Below are positions 1-11,119 of a DNA stretch of 64,000 nucleotides, piece by piece. The notes under the pieces were generated by a model. The model ran no database searches. It was not told where the DNA came from and saw only the letters and a list, made by a program, of their open reading frames with translations. Source of the DNA: Cocos nucifera (lineage: Eukaryota > Streptophyta > Magnoliopsida > Arecales > Arecaceae); assembly GCA_006176705.1 (NCBI GenBank), contig QRFJ01000493.1, positions 540,435 through 604,434 on the forward strand. Reading direction: 5' to 3'. Position 1 is the first letter of the stretch; every line of letters begins with the position of its first letter. The position numbers and the translations under genes were made by a program.

Positions 1-1339
1 GTCTGTGTATCCCTGGACTTGGAGTTCTCCATTACCAAAGACAACATCATATCCTTAGTTCTTCTCAAGTACTTAAGGATACATTTCACAGAAGTCCAGT
101 GTTCTTCACCTGGATTTGACTGATATCTGCTTGTGACACTCACAGCATGGGCTATATCAGGTCGTGTACATAGCATGGCATACATGAGGCTCCCTATTGC
201 AGAAGCATAAGGGATCTTGCTCATGCGTTCTATTTCCTCAGGTGTGCTAGGGCACATCTTCTTGGAAAGATGAATACCATGTCTGAAGGGTATTAATCCC
301 CTCTTAGAGTTTTCCATACTAAACCTCTTTAGTACTTTCTCTATGTACATCTTCTGTGAAAGTCCTAGCATCCTATTCGGTCTATCCCTATAGACCTTAA
401 TTCCTAGAATAAAGGATGCTTCACCTAGGTCTTTCATGGAGAATTCCTTGGACAACCATATTTTGACTGATGTCAACATGGGAATATCATTCCCAATAAG
501 GAGGATGTCATCCACGTACAATACGAGGAAGACAACAGCGCTCCCACTGACCCTTTTTGAAAACACATGGTTCCTCTTCATTTTTGATGAAACCAAACTT
601 TTTGATCACATCATTGAAACGAGTGTTCCAGCTCCGAGATGCTTGCTTAAGTCCATATATGGACCTTTGCAGCTTGCAAACCTTGTGATCAGTATCACTG
701 GATGTGAAACCTAGCGGCTGTTCCATATAGATATCTTCCTCAAGATATCCATTTAAGAATGCCGTTTTCACGTCCATTTGCCATATTTCATAATCGAAAT
801 AGGCTGCAACGGCAAGCAATGTGCGGATGGATTTTAGCATAGCCACTGGGAAAAGGTATCCTGATAGTCAATGCCTTCGCGTTGACTATAACCTTTTGCC
901 ACTAGTCTAGCCTTGAATGTCTCCACATTCCCATCTGCACCAATCTTTCTCTTGAAGATCCATTTACACCCAATAGGTACTATACCTTCTGGTGGATCTA
1001 CCAAGGTCCAGACTTGGTTTGAGTGCATCGAGTCAATTTCTGACTTGCATTGCCTCTAGCCATTTCTCGGAGTCGATATCTGATATCGCCTCGTTGTAGG
1101 TTTTGGGATCATCACCATGAGCACCATTACCTATGAGGAACATTTTCCTCTACTTCCTCTGAAATAATACCTAAGTATCTTTCAGGGGGATGGAAAACTC
1201 TTTCCGATCTACGAGGTGGAGGAGGTAGTGTTCTTATTGGCTCAACCTGATTTGGTTCCAATTGGTCCTTAGCTCGTTGTACTTGTGAGACTTTCTCATC
1301 AAGCTTAATCTGCTTTCCAATGCCGCTATCTTGAATAAA
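1..1339 (-). pseudogene. pol: Element A reverse transcriptase / RNase H region (partial, frameshifted)
   Basis: Encodes copia-type reverse transcriptase, which copies element RNA into DNA in cytoplasmic virus-like particles. On the minus strand one reads VWTLVDPPEG and GCKWIFKRK (about 960-1020), MDVKTAFLNG (about 750-785), and the catalytic YVDD (about 500-520). Frames are broken relative to B: one base is missing near 848, one extra base lies near 1041 (GACTTGCATT against GACTGCATT), and an extra C occurs near 1147. The region downstream of YVDD ends at the window edge before the RNase H core. It would be the C-terminal part of a single gag-pol polyprotein. Function is certain by family; activity of this copy is unlikely if the indels are real. 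Confidence 0.9.
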
Positions 1340-2689
1340 CTATTTTTCAAGAAAGATGGCATGTCGACTCACAATCACATTGTGGTCTTCTGGAATGTAG
1401 AAATAGTATCCTAATGACTCTTTAGGATATCCTATGAATCGAGCTCTAAAGGACCTAAACTCTAACTTGTCCGCTTGTTGTCTTTTGACATGAGCCGGAC
1501 AACCCCAAATTCTGAGATGACTCAGACTTGGTTTCTTACCGTGCCATATCTCATACGGTGTGGTAGGAACGGTTTTAGAGGGAACCCTATTCAGTAGATA
1601 AATTGAAGTTAACAATGAAGTGTCCCCAAAGAAAATCAGGGAGGTCTGTGAAGCTCATCATGGATCGAACCATATCCAATAGAGTCCGATTTCTCCATTC
1701 TGAAACCCCGTTGAGTTGAGGTGTTCCTGGTGGAGTCCATTGAGAGACTATGCCATTTTCCTTAAGATAGTCTAGGAATTCCGGCTAAGGTATTCACCTC
1801 CTCGATCTGATCGAAGAACCTTAATGGGTTTTTCAGTTTGTTTTTCTACTTCATGTCTGAATTCTTTGAACTTTTCAAAAGCTTCAGACTTGTGTCTCAT
1901 AAGATACACATACCCATACCTAGACAGATCATCGGTAAAGGTAATGAAGTAGACAAAATTGCCTCTAGCCGGCACATCAAATGGGCCGCACACATCAGTA
2001 TGTACTAGGGCAAGGAGATCTGTGGCCCTCTCCCCATGTCCAACAAAAGGGAGTTTAGTCATTTTGCCTTGAAGACAAGATTCACAAGTTGGATATGACT
2101 CGAAAGTCAATGGACTCAATAGCCCATTTTTCTCCAATTTGTTAATCCTATCTTCTGCTATATGACCTAATCTCAGGTGCCATAGATATCTATCGTTTGG
2201 ACTATCCCTAGGTCGTTTGGCATTCACGTTTTGCTCGATAGTTAAGAATAGGTACATCAATATGTAACTGATAAAGACCATTAATAAGGAAACCATTTGC
2301 AATTTTATTTCTTTCATAAAGAATGTTACAATGGTCCTTAAAGAAGGTAATCACATAGCCTTCTAGTGCTAAGCATGAAACAGAAATCAAATTCCTGCTA
2401 GCTGCAGGCACATAATAACAGTCTTTTAAAACTAAGTCTAAACCAGATGGTAATCGAAGAGGGTATGTTTCCCACGGCTACTGCAGCAACTCTTGCTCCA
2501 TTTTTGACGATGCGTAGGATCATGTCTCCATCCCTCAGCCTCCTGCTATCCTCAAGACCCTGCATAGAAGTGCACAGATGAGCACTAGAACCAGAGTCAA
2601 GCACCCAACTGGATGCAGAAGAAACCGTAAGGTTAGACTCAATAACGAGCATACCTCCAGAAGGACCTTCCTTCTTGTTCTTCAGGGTG
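1340..2689 (-). pseudogene. pol: Element A protease-integrase region (frameshifted)
   Basis: Protease active site WVLDSGSSAH lies at about 2575-2610. Integrase follows: the zinc-binding H-H-C-C segment (WHLRLGH ... CESCLQGK, about 2065-2190), then the core with the first Asp in VHTDVCGPF and TFTDDLSRYG (about 1925-2005), then SDRGGEYLSR (about 1785-1815). Immediately after this, a one-base deletion at about 1780 breaks the frame; element B has the same deletion, element F does not. The C-terminal integrase part (YLLNRVPSKT, PYEIWHGKK, GCPAHVKR) is read at 1340-1615 and stops at a TAG (1340-1342), also present in B. Integrase would insert the cDNA into the nuclear genome. Confidence 0.9.
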
Positions 2690-3499
2690 GCCAGGTAAGT
2701 AGGGCAGTTCCGCTTCCAATGGCCGTCGCTGTTGCAATGGAAACACTTTCCTTTGCCAGCGGCCTTCTTCTTCGGCTCTGCCTTTTTCTTCTTTGATCCT
2801 TCCACCTTTCTGCTTTTTCACAGACTTCTTTTTCTTTCCAATAAGACTTTCTTTTGGAAGAAGTCCGTTCCATAGCAAGAACTGAGCCTTTAGAACCTTT
2901 CATAGAAAGCTCAGCGGTAACCAGCATATTCATTAAGTTCGGCCAAGGAATTTTGAAGTTTATGCATGTGGTAATTCATGATGAATTGCCCATATGCATC
3001 AGTCAAGGATTGCAGAATTAATATCATTCTGCAGATCCAAGTCCAACTTCACACCGAGCTTCTCAAGCTCTTCCAATGTCCTTGATCATTCATCAGACAA
3101 GTGATCTTGGACTGACTGCCCATCACGCATCTTAGCCTTGAAAAGTCATTTAGTGACTTGATACTTGGCTGCGCGACTCTGTTCACCAAACATCTCCTGT
3201 AGGTGAGCCAACATTTGGCGAGCAGTCCCGATATCTTCATGTTGGCGCTGAAGCTCATCAGACATCGAGCCCAACATGTAGTATCTGGCCTTATTATCTT
3301 CGTCATCCATTTTTCCAGAGATGCTCTCTGTTCAGCGGATGGACGAGCTGGTAAGGTGGGAGGGTCCTGGTCCAATACATGAGTTAACTTCTTGGGAACC
3401 CAAAATAATTTTGAAGTTCCTGAGCCAATCCTTTATAATTGGGTCCAGTCAGTCTATGGTGTGTCCAGGATTACGTGCTAGTGGGTTGGATGCAGACAT
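2690..3499 (-). pseudogene. gag: Element A gag (nucleocapsid/capsid) pseudogene
   Basis: Gag forms the virus-like particle and binds RNA. The start ATG at 3497-3499 begins MSASNP, as in B and G. Recognisable segments are DQDPPTLPARPSAEQRASLEKW (about 3300-3370) and the region before the TGA stop after QVTK at 3146-3148. An extra A (GATGAATGATC, about 3088-3093) shifts the frame; B shares it. A Lys-rich segment is followed by the CCHC knuckle CFHCNSDGHWKRNC (about 2705-2750). The TGA is at the same codon in B and G, so it predates this insertion. Confidence 0.88.
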
Positions 3500-5403
3500 T
3501 TTTCCTGTAGAGAGTCAAAGTTTCTAGTTAGATATTGTAATTAAGACTTGACCAATTTATTTAAAGGGATTTTATTTTTAAATAAATTAGCTTCCCACTA
3601 TTTTCTTCGGATCCCTACACTTCCTTTGTAGAGATGCAAAAATCTCCATGATTAATGATTTCTAGTGGGTGGTGCGGTCCTCACCAACTGACTCATCACC
3701 TCACCTAACAGTTATTGGTGATGGGTTAGCCAATGAGTGAACAACTCTTGTTCAATGATTCTCTAATCATGGTGCACCCAAACTTGGTCTCTAATTCATG
3801 AATCTCACCATGTATCCGGAATATTGATCCACTCCTTAGTTAAGTCAGACCCACCATTTGCATAGATTGGATTCCTAATTGGAGTCTCTCACCGTATCCA
3901 AAATATTGAGCCCAACTCATCCTCCAGCCCATAGCATCCAATGCCTAATAGACATGGTTGCATCTTTTCGGTGCAACTGAGCCACTGTAATCCAGTCGAG
4001 AACAATCAACCCCGGGAAGGGCCCGCACATCTACAATGGTGGAAGACCTTAGACTTAATCTTTTCTTAGGGAGATTTGATTTCAGGTCTCATTAAACTAG
4101 ACTTGCTCATAGTCATAACCAATTATGACTAACCTAGTGGCATGGGTTAGCTCGGATTATTGACCACCTCAGATCAGAACTGTGTCAACAAGATATGGCC
4201 AGGTAAGTGAGACCGGTGGAAGGGAATATGCCATTAACTCGACAAGAATGCATTCGAGGTCGAGTAGCTTCCAATTAAAAATCAGTCGGTCGTATCTGCC
4301 AAACTTACCTTAGACACCAAATTGTTGAGTCAGAACCAATTGGGTTAGCCTACAATCCAGACTCTAACCTCTGAGCCTAATTAGGTCTTAGCTTGATCGA
4401 TGACTCGTGACTCGATCTTGACCCAGACTTAATCCTATTAGGCTGGTCAATTTAAGCATTGTTGATCCCATCTAACCAACTCTTGATTCGGTTTGATCAA
4501 CCGCTTAGACCTAATTGAGCTACCCAAGCCCGAACCCAGTATTATGAATATGTCTTAGATCTAAAATTCTCAATTTTAGACCTAATTAATATTTCCATAA
4601 ACTTAATTCTTAATTAAGTTAGGGTTCATAAACAAAATATGCACAATAAATCCTAGGGTTTCAGGATCTAGGGTTTTGCAGAAAGTAAGTTTTGGGTTTC
4701 TGATTAAGGACGAACACGCAGCACCCCTACACATCATAAGAACACCCCATCGAATGGGAAGAGAGGGCCTTTAAACCCTTCTTTCGTTCTTATGACCGGA
4801 CGGCCAAGAGGAACGCCTTAATCAGAAATACAACTAATCTACAAAACTAATTAGATCTATATCATATATCTCATATACAAAATTAGATCTAATCAAAATG
4901 GCATATTTTGCATACATCTCATGTATCAAATCATGCATATTTTTCAGATCTAAATTATCTCATAATAATCTAAAAAATTAGATTTAAATTGATCTAATCA
5001 AAATAAAATTCTAATCTAGACCAATTATGTAGAACTATTCTACAACTAGTCTAAGACATGCATCTATCATATCTCATATGATATTTAAAATTAAATTTAA
5101 TTTTTATTTTGCTATTTTTAGATCTTATTATAATATTTATAATATCAAAAAATAGTAAATAAATAAGATCTAAAAATATGATTTAATCAAATTAAAAATT
5201 ATGACATGCAAAGACTATTCTATAGAACTAATTCTATTCCTAGAACTAGTCATGCATATCTTCATATTCTTAGATCTAGATTAATTAATTTTAATTTTTA
5301 ATTTTTTTAATTTTAGATCTGATCACATCTCATGTGACATCTAAAATTATTTTCTAATTAAAATAAAATTAAAATTAGATCTAAATAAATTTTTAGAACC
5401 ATG
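3500..5403 (-). other. Element A untranslated leader
   Basis: About 1.9 kb between PBS and gag without a coding frame. It holds the leader module at about 4195-4320 that recurs in B, G, C, D and E, and becomes very AT-rich towards the PBS (4860-5400), with repeated AGATCTAA-like words. Confidence 0.75.
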
Positions 5404-5415
5404 GCTCTGATACCA
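5404..5415 (-). other. Primer-binding site, element A
   Basis: Plus-strand GCTCTGATACCA, so minus-strand TGGTATCAGAGC, complementary to the 3' end of plant initiator tRNA-Met. It is two bases from the LTR end, as in most plant copia elements. Confidence 0.93.
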
Positions 5416-5989
5416 GTTGAAGGAAAATCCTGATTTTTTGGATCCAGGTTCGTTCAGATCTGATTCAGATCAAGAGATATATTTTCAAAAATTTTTTTTC
5501 TTAGATCCTAATCAGATTTAATATTTTTTAGATCTAATTTTATTATTTAATAAATAAAAAAATTAAATTAAATTAATTTTGAATTTAATTTACCTTGATT
5601 TGGGTAATCCTGAATTACCCGTTGATGATCCTGATTGCAGCGGAAGGTTCTGGATCTAGCCACGCAAGCGCCTGGCCTCTACCGGTATCCACTTGGGCTG
5701 GATCTGGAGATCCTCTTCTTCTCTATCATTTCTCCAAAAATTAGATCTGGATCTGATTCTGGAGGATCTTCAAAACTTCTTTTGAAGATCAGCAGTCGTC
5801 CTTTGCAGCAGCGCAGCCTTCTTGCTTTTTCGATCGCCTTTTCTTGATCTGAATCGCACCAACCTGAAGCCCAAAACTTTTTGGACGTGGAGAGGAGAGA
5901 GGGAGAAGATGGTTTGGCATGGAGGAAGGGAGAGAGGCAGCCTTGGGGCATGGCTAAGAGAAGGAGATCTTAGAAGTTGGGCGCAGGGT

Positions 5990-5999
5990 CTTATTTATA
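5990..5999 (-). promoter_or_regulatory. LTR TATA box, element A
   Basis: Minus-strand TATAAATAAG followed by ACCCTGCGCCCAA. The same box and downstream sequence are kept in all four family-1 LTRs, which marks the likely U3/R border. Confidence 0.65.
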
Positions 6000-6344
6000 G
6001 ACTCTACTGCGCCATCCAACTCCTCTTCATCCCAACCAATCACAACCTGCTTTGTGAAATCAGATCTAAATCTGATTGGTGGGATAGACATCCCTGGATT
6101 CCAATCCTTAGATGAGAGATCCACAGGTTCATTCTTAGATGGCATCTAAGACTGGTCAAAGTAGATACCCAAGGGCCACCTAAGTGGAAATCCAAGAAGG
6201 CAACCTGGAGTCCCATCCGTATGGGACTCCTAGGCATCCCTATCCTTGGGCACACGCCATCCTTGGCGTGCGCCCCCTTCTTTGCCAGGTTCTAGAGAGG
6301 GGACAAGCCCCCACCAGCTCTCCAATAAGGTGCATGACACATGT

Positions 6345-6390
6345 GGTCAAAATGTCAAAGGGTCAAAGGTCAACGTTTGACCAAAGTCAA
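6345..6390. promoter_or_regulatory. W-box cluster in U3, element A LTR
   Basis: Six TTGAC cores on both strands within about 46 bp, some 350 bp upstream of the TATA box. TTGAC(C/T) is the binding core of WRKY factors. Regulation by WRKY is inferred. Confidence 0.5.
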
Positions 6391-7735
6391 AATAAGAATT
6401 AGCAGGTGACCAAAAATGGCAGGTGTTGTCTCAAATTTATCTCATAAATAAGACAACCTTTTCTAACTTGGACAAGCTCCAGTCAGACCAGGTATGAAGG
6501 CCTCTGATTGAGCACAAACTCCTTTGGCTCAGTCAGGACAACTTATTTATGATAGTAAAAGAAGAACGTTAGGTTCAATCGAGTGCTAGCACGATTTTCT
6601 TGAACCTAATTGAATCTCATTCAAGATCAATTGAACTGGGATTCAGTTCAATTGATGATCACCAGATTCAAACCCTTGTTTGTGTGACCCAGTTAGGTTC
6701 AGTTCTATATGGTAATGGGATATGTCATGATCTCTATCATCGACATCATCGAAACTCCTTTCGATGGATCAGAACTCTTCTGATTCGAACAAGCTAGAAT
6801 GATCGATCATCTAAATCATTCTAATTGCTCCCAAAATCCACCAGTGACACCTAGCAGTATATGGTGGCAACCCATCAAGAGCTGAAAATGCGAACCTCTT
6901 GGTGCAGCTACCTGTGTGATTAAGTTCTTCTATCTTGAGCCCCGATCAGATTAGGGTTAAGGTGAACTCGTCAAACCCTAAGTTTCTATCATATGATTGT
7001 AATCATTCGATTCAAGTCCGATGTGAAAATCTTAAATAGAAACTCTTTCTATTATTTCACACTCTGCCATGGCCATGGGCTTCTGGACTTGATTCTCATG
7101 ATCATCATAGGGCTGCTCCTCTACCACCGAGGTAGATAGATTCCATCTTGATGCAATCCAGTTCCTACAATGAACATGCTATAGCCAACATACACCTCAG
7201 GGTTCCGATATGGCTAGGAGACCGAGTAATGGTGTAGTCAAACTATAACACCCTCAAGGTGAACTGCCGATGCACCTCAGGTCAAAGAACCAGACACACC
7301 TACTGCAGCATCGAGTCAGTCATTGACGAGAAGGTAGACTTTCCTAATGACTACTCGAGGTGGTCACGCTCAGTGCCCTCGTTCTCTAACGAGTACCTAT
7401 ACTCTCGCTCCGGTGTCTCCACACCATAGACTTAAGACTCATCTACTATAAAGAAGCGATTGTAACCTTCTGGATCAATCACCATCCTCATGATGATCCT
7501 ACGGTCAGGAGCATTTTATGAGTTAATAATTAAAAATTCATGTCTAAAATTTTCAACTGTTGAAAATATGAATTATCATTACCATTAACTCAAGGGATGT
7601 ATCACAGACACTAAATACACTTATGTGATAGAAAATAATTCATTTTATTATTTATAGTCAAAATTATAATTTTGCCCTTAGAAGTGTATTACAAGTGTCA
7701 GCCAATTCTGACTTTTAGGGCACACATATCTAACA

Positions 7736-8823
7736 CTGTCGTTAGGCATACTTCCATCAGAATGTTGCTGAGTATTATGGTAGCTTAGGAGTTTGAGCTG
7801 AAGCAAATGGATGTCAAGATGGCATTCCTCCATAGGCATTTGGAGGAGAGCATTTATATGGAACAGCCACTAGGGTTCCAAGAGTCAAGAGCAGAAGAAA
7901 AGGTCTATTTGCTATAAAAATCATTGTACGAGCTGAAGCAATTGCCAAGACAATGGTACAAGTGATTTGACTCATATGTGAAGAGCATTGGACTTTTTAG
8001 GTGCGAGTATGACTCTTGTATGTATGTTAAATCTTTGGAGGATGAGTCTATGGTGTTTCTACTTTTGTATGTGGATGACATGCTTATAGCATGCAAGAGT
8101 AGATAGGTTATGCAGGAACTAAAGGTAGCCTTGTCTTGAAAGTTTGAGATGAAGGATTTGGAGCCTGCAAGGAAGATTTTAGGTATGAAAATCTTCAGAG
8201 ATCGAGCCAAGAGGATGCTACATTTATCTCAAAGAGGCAACATCAAAAAGATCTTGGAGAGGTTTGGGATGAAGGAAGCAAAATCGGTGGAGCTACCACT
8301 TGCCGGACACTTCAGACTCTCAAAAATGATGTCACCACAGACTGAGGTGGAGGCTCAGGAGATGGAGAGAACACCATATGCCTCTAGTGTAGAAAGCTTA
8401 ATATATGCCATGGGGTATTGTAGACCAGATATCACCCATGCGGTGAGCCAGGTTAGTAGGTTCATGGCACAGCCTGGTAAGGAGCACTGGCGAGCACTAA
8501 AGTAGATCTTCAGATACTTAGTGAGTACTGTTGGAGTTGGCATTTGCTATGGATAGTAAGATGGAGCTGAGGAACTCTCCGACGTGTCCAAGGATGCTTG
8601 GGGGCAAATAAATGGATTTATGGATGCAGATTTTAGTGGAAACATGGATACTCGATGGTCAACAACAAGCTTTTTATTTAGCCTATTTAGAATCCAATCT
8701 CAAGGAGATCATGCTTGCAACCCATCATTGCCTTATCTACAACTAAAGTGGAATACATAGGAGTTACGGAGGCAACAAAGGAGCCTTTATGGTTGAAAAG
8801 ATTGGTGTTGGAGATGGATCTTA
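7736..8823 (+). pseudogene. pol: Element H reverse transcriptase pseudogene (central part)
   Basis: Copia RT and the start of RNase H on the plus strand. Readable motifs: MDVKMAFLHRHLEE (about 7808-7850), YMEQPLGFQE, SLYELKQ, the catalytic YVDD in LLYVDDMLIA (about 8060-8090), FEMKDLEPARKILGM (8149 on), and RPDITHAVSQVSRFMAQPGK (about 8430-8480), followed by LSTTKVEYIGVTEATKE in the RNase H start (about 8735-8790). Several in-frame stops (for example near 7790, 7915 and 8504) show it is dead. The left edge is the insertion point of A and the right edge that of B. The element is clearly older than its two insertions. Confidence 0.88.
8819..8823. repeat. Target-site duplication of element B, left copy (TCTTA)
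   Basis: TCTTA directly precedes the LTR start at 8824 and is repeated directly after the other LTR at 19228-19232. Five bases is the usual copia duplication length. Confidence 0.9.
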
Positions 8824-9393
8824 TGAAGGTTAAATCCTGATTTTCCAGACCAGGTTCGTTAAGATCTGATCGGATCAAGAGATATATTTCAAAAAAAATT
8901 TTCTTTGATCCAAATCAGATCTAAGATATTTTAGATCTGATCTTTATTATTCTAATAATAAAAATAAAATCTAGATAAATTAAATTTAATTTAATTTACC
9001 TTGACTTAAGGTAATCCTATTACCCGTTGATGATCCTATAAGCAACGAAAGGTTCTGGATCTAGCCACGTAAGTGCCTAGCCTCTACCGGTATCCACTCA
9101 GGCTGGATTTGAAGATCCTCTTTTTCTCTATCACGTCTCCAAAAATTAGATCTGAATCTAATTTGGAGGATCTTCAAAACACCTTTCGAAGATCAGCAGT
9201 TGTCCTTTGCAGCAGCGCAGCCTTCTAGCTTTCTGTCGCCTTTCTCTCATCTGGATTGCACCAACCTTGGATCCAAAACTCCTTTTGGGCATGGAGAGGA
9301 GAGGGAGAGAAGATGGACTTGGCATGGAGGAGGAGAGAGAGGCAGCCTTGGGGCATGGGAAATTTTCAATGCTCTTTGAGTTGGGCGCAGGGT

Positions 9394-9403
9394 CTTATTT
9401 ATA
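9394..9403 (-). promoter_or_regulatory. LTR TATA box, element B 3' LTR
   Basis: Minus-strand TATAAATAAG before ACCCTGCGCCCAA. From this LTR, transcription would run leftward out of the element into the H remnant and towards A. Confidence 0.6.
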
Positions 9404-9711
9404 GACTATGCTGTGATCCAACTCCTCTTCTTCCCAACCAATCACAACCCTTTGTGAAATCAGATCTAAATCTGATTGGTGGGAATAGAGTCCCCTGGAT
9501 TCCTCCTTAGAGGGTGCCTAAGACCAGTCAAAGTTGGTTCTTAGGAGAACTCTAATTGGAATCCAAAAAGGAGATGGAGTCCCTGTCCAACAAGGGACTC
9601 CTAGGCGCCTCCAACTTGGGCACACGCCAAGGGTGGCGTGCGCCCTCCTCCTTGCCAGGTTCTGGCAGGGGGACAGGCCCCCACCAGCTCTCCAATAGGT
9701 GCATGACATGT

Positions 9712-9779
9712 GGTCAAAAGTCAAAGTGTCAATGGTCAACATTTGACCAGTCAAAGGTAGACTTTTGACCAAAGTCAAA
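9712..9779. promoter_or_regulatory. W-box cluster in U3, element B 3' LTR
   Basis: GGTCAA, AGTCAA, TTGACC and related TTGAC cores on both strands packed into about 68 bp upstream of the TATA box. Confidence 0.5.
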
Positions 9780-11103
9780 GAACAAGAAATGGCAGGTGAC
9801 CAAAAATGGCAGGTAATGTCTTACAAAATAAGACAACCTTTTCTGACTTGGACAACCTCCAGTCAGACCATAGTGAAGGCCTCTGATTGAGCACAAACTC
9901 CTTTGGCTCAGTCAGGACAACTTATTTATGATAGTAAAAGAAGAACGTTAGGTTCAATCGAGTGCTAGCACGATTTTCTTGAACCTAATTGAATCTCATT
10001 CAGATCAATTGAACTGGATCAGTTCAATTGATGATCACCAGATTCAAACCCTTGTTTGTGTGACCCAGTTAGGTTCAGTTCTGTATGGTAATGGGATATG
10101 TCATGATCTCTATCATCGACATCATCGAAACTCCTTTCGATGGATCAGAACTCTTCTGATTCGAACAGCTAGAATGATCGATCATCTAAATCATTCTAAT
10201 TGCTCCCAAAATCCACCAGTGACACCTAGCAGTATATGGTGGCAACCCATCAGAGCTGAATGCGAACCTCTTGGTGCAGCTACCTGTGTGATTAAGTTCT
10301 TCTATCTTGAGCCCCGATCAGATTAGGGTTAAGGTGAACTCGTCAAACCCTAGTCTCTGTCATATGATGTAATCATTCGATTCAAGTCCAATGTGAAAAT
10401 CTAAATAGAAACTCTTTCTATTATTTCACTCTGCCATGGCCATGGGCTTCTGGACTTGATTCTCATGATCATCATAGGGCTGCTCCTCTACCACCGAGGT
10501 AGATAGATTCCATCTTGATGCAATCCAGTTCCTACAATGAACATGCTATAGCCAACATACACCTCAGGGTTCCATATGGCTAGGAGACCGAGTAATGGTG
10601 TAGTCAAACTATAACACCCTCAAGGTGAACTGCCGATGCACCTCAGGTCAAAGAACCAGACACACTACTGCAGCATCGAGTCAGTCATTGACGAGAAGGT
10701 AGACTTCCTAATGACTACTCGAGGTGGTCACGCTCAGTGCCCTCGTTCTCTAACGAGTACCTGTACTCTCGCTCCGGTGTCTCCACACCGTAGACTCAAG
10801 ACTCATCTACTAAAGAGAAGCGATTGTACACCAACCTTCCGGATCAATCACCATCCTCGTGATGATCCTATGGTCGGGAGCATTTTATGAGTTAATAATG
10901 ATTATTCATGTCTTAAATTTTCAACTCTTGAAAATATGAATTATCATTACCATTAACTCAAAGGATGTATCACAGACACTAAATACACATATGTGATAGA
11001 AAATAACCCATTTTATTGATTATAGTCAAAATTATAATTTTGCCCCTAGAAGTGTATTACAAGTGTCAGCCAATTCTGGCTTCTAGGGCACATATATCTA
11101 ACA

Positions 11104-11119
11104 ATCTCCCACTTGTCCT
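11104..11119 (-). other. Polypurine tract, element B
   Basis: Minus-strand AGGACAAGTGGGAGAT directly before the 3' LTR. The pol stop codon (11118-11120) overlaps it. It primes plus-strand DNA synthesis. Confidence 0.85.

Larger units (their letters stand above)
1..7735 (-). mobile_element. Ty1/copia LTR retrotransposon A (family 1), truncated by window edge
   Basis: Minus-strand copia element. From right to left: 5' LTR (5418-7735), primer-binding site (5404-5415), leader of 1.9 kb, gag (start codon at 3499), protease, integrase and reverse transcriptase. The window begins inside the RNase H-proximal part of pol, at the point equal to about 11580 in element B, so RNase H and the 3' LTR lie outside. 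The right flank is CTGTC, the expected 5-bp target duplication, whose partner cannot be seen. It is inserted in the RT gene of the older plus-strand copia element H, which resumes at 7736. Sequence is very close to B, with many one-base indels. Confidence 0.9.
5418..7735 (-). repeat. 5' LTR of element A
   Basis: 2318 bp. On the minus strand it begins TGTTAGA and ends CCTTCA, keeping the TG...CA termini. It carries a TATA box (5990-5999), a W-box cluster (about 6345-6390) and a GC-rich hairpin (6248-6275). The plus-strand open frames seen in it are not genes; they recur only because LTR copies are alike. Confidence 0.93.
8824..11103 (-). repeat. 3' LTR of element B
   Basis: 2280 bp, adjacent to the PPT. 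TATA box at 9394-9403, hairpin at 9618-9645 and W-box cluster at 9712-9779. The first 350 bp on the plus strand differ clearly from the matching part of the 5' LTR, while the rest differs by only scattered bases. Confidence 0.95.

Noticed and set aside
5404..5415. tRNA gene at the TGGTATCAGAGC sites
   Set aside because: Only the 12-base complement of a tRNA 3' end is present, next to an LTR, which is a primer-binding site.
9979..10326. A 115-residue plus-strand open frame in the LTR, also found at 58023-58373 and partly at 18184-18450 and 6600-6797
   Set aside because: It is antisense to the element. It recurs only because the LTR copies are nearly identical, and in A the frame is broken. 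No codon-level conservation can be argued from such young copies.
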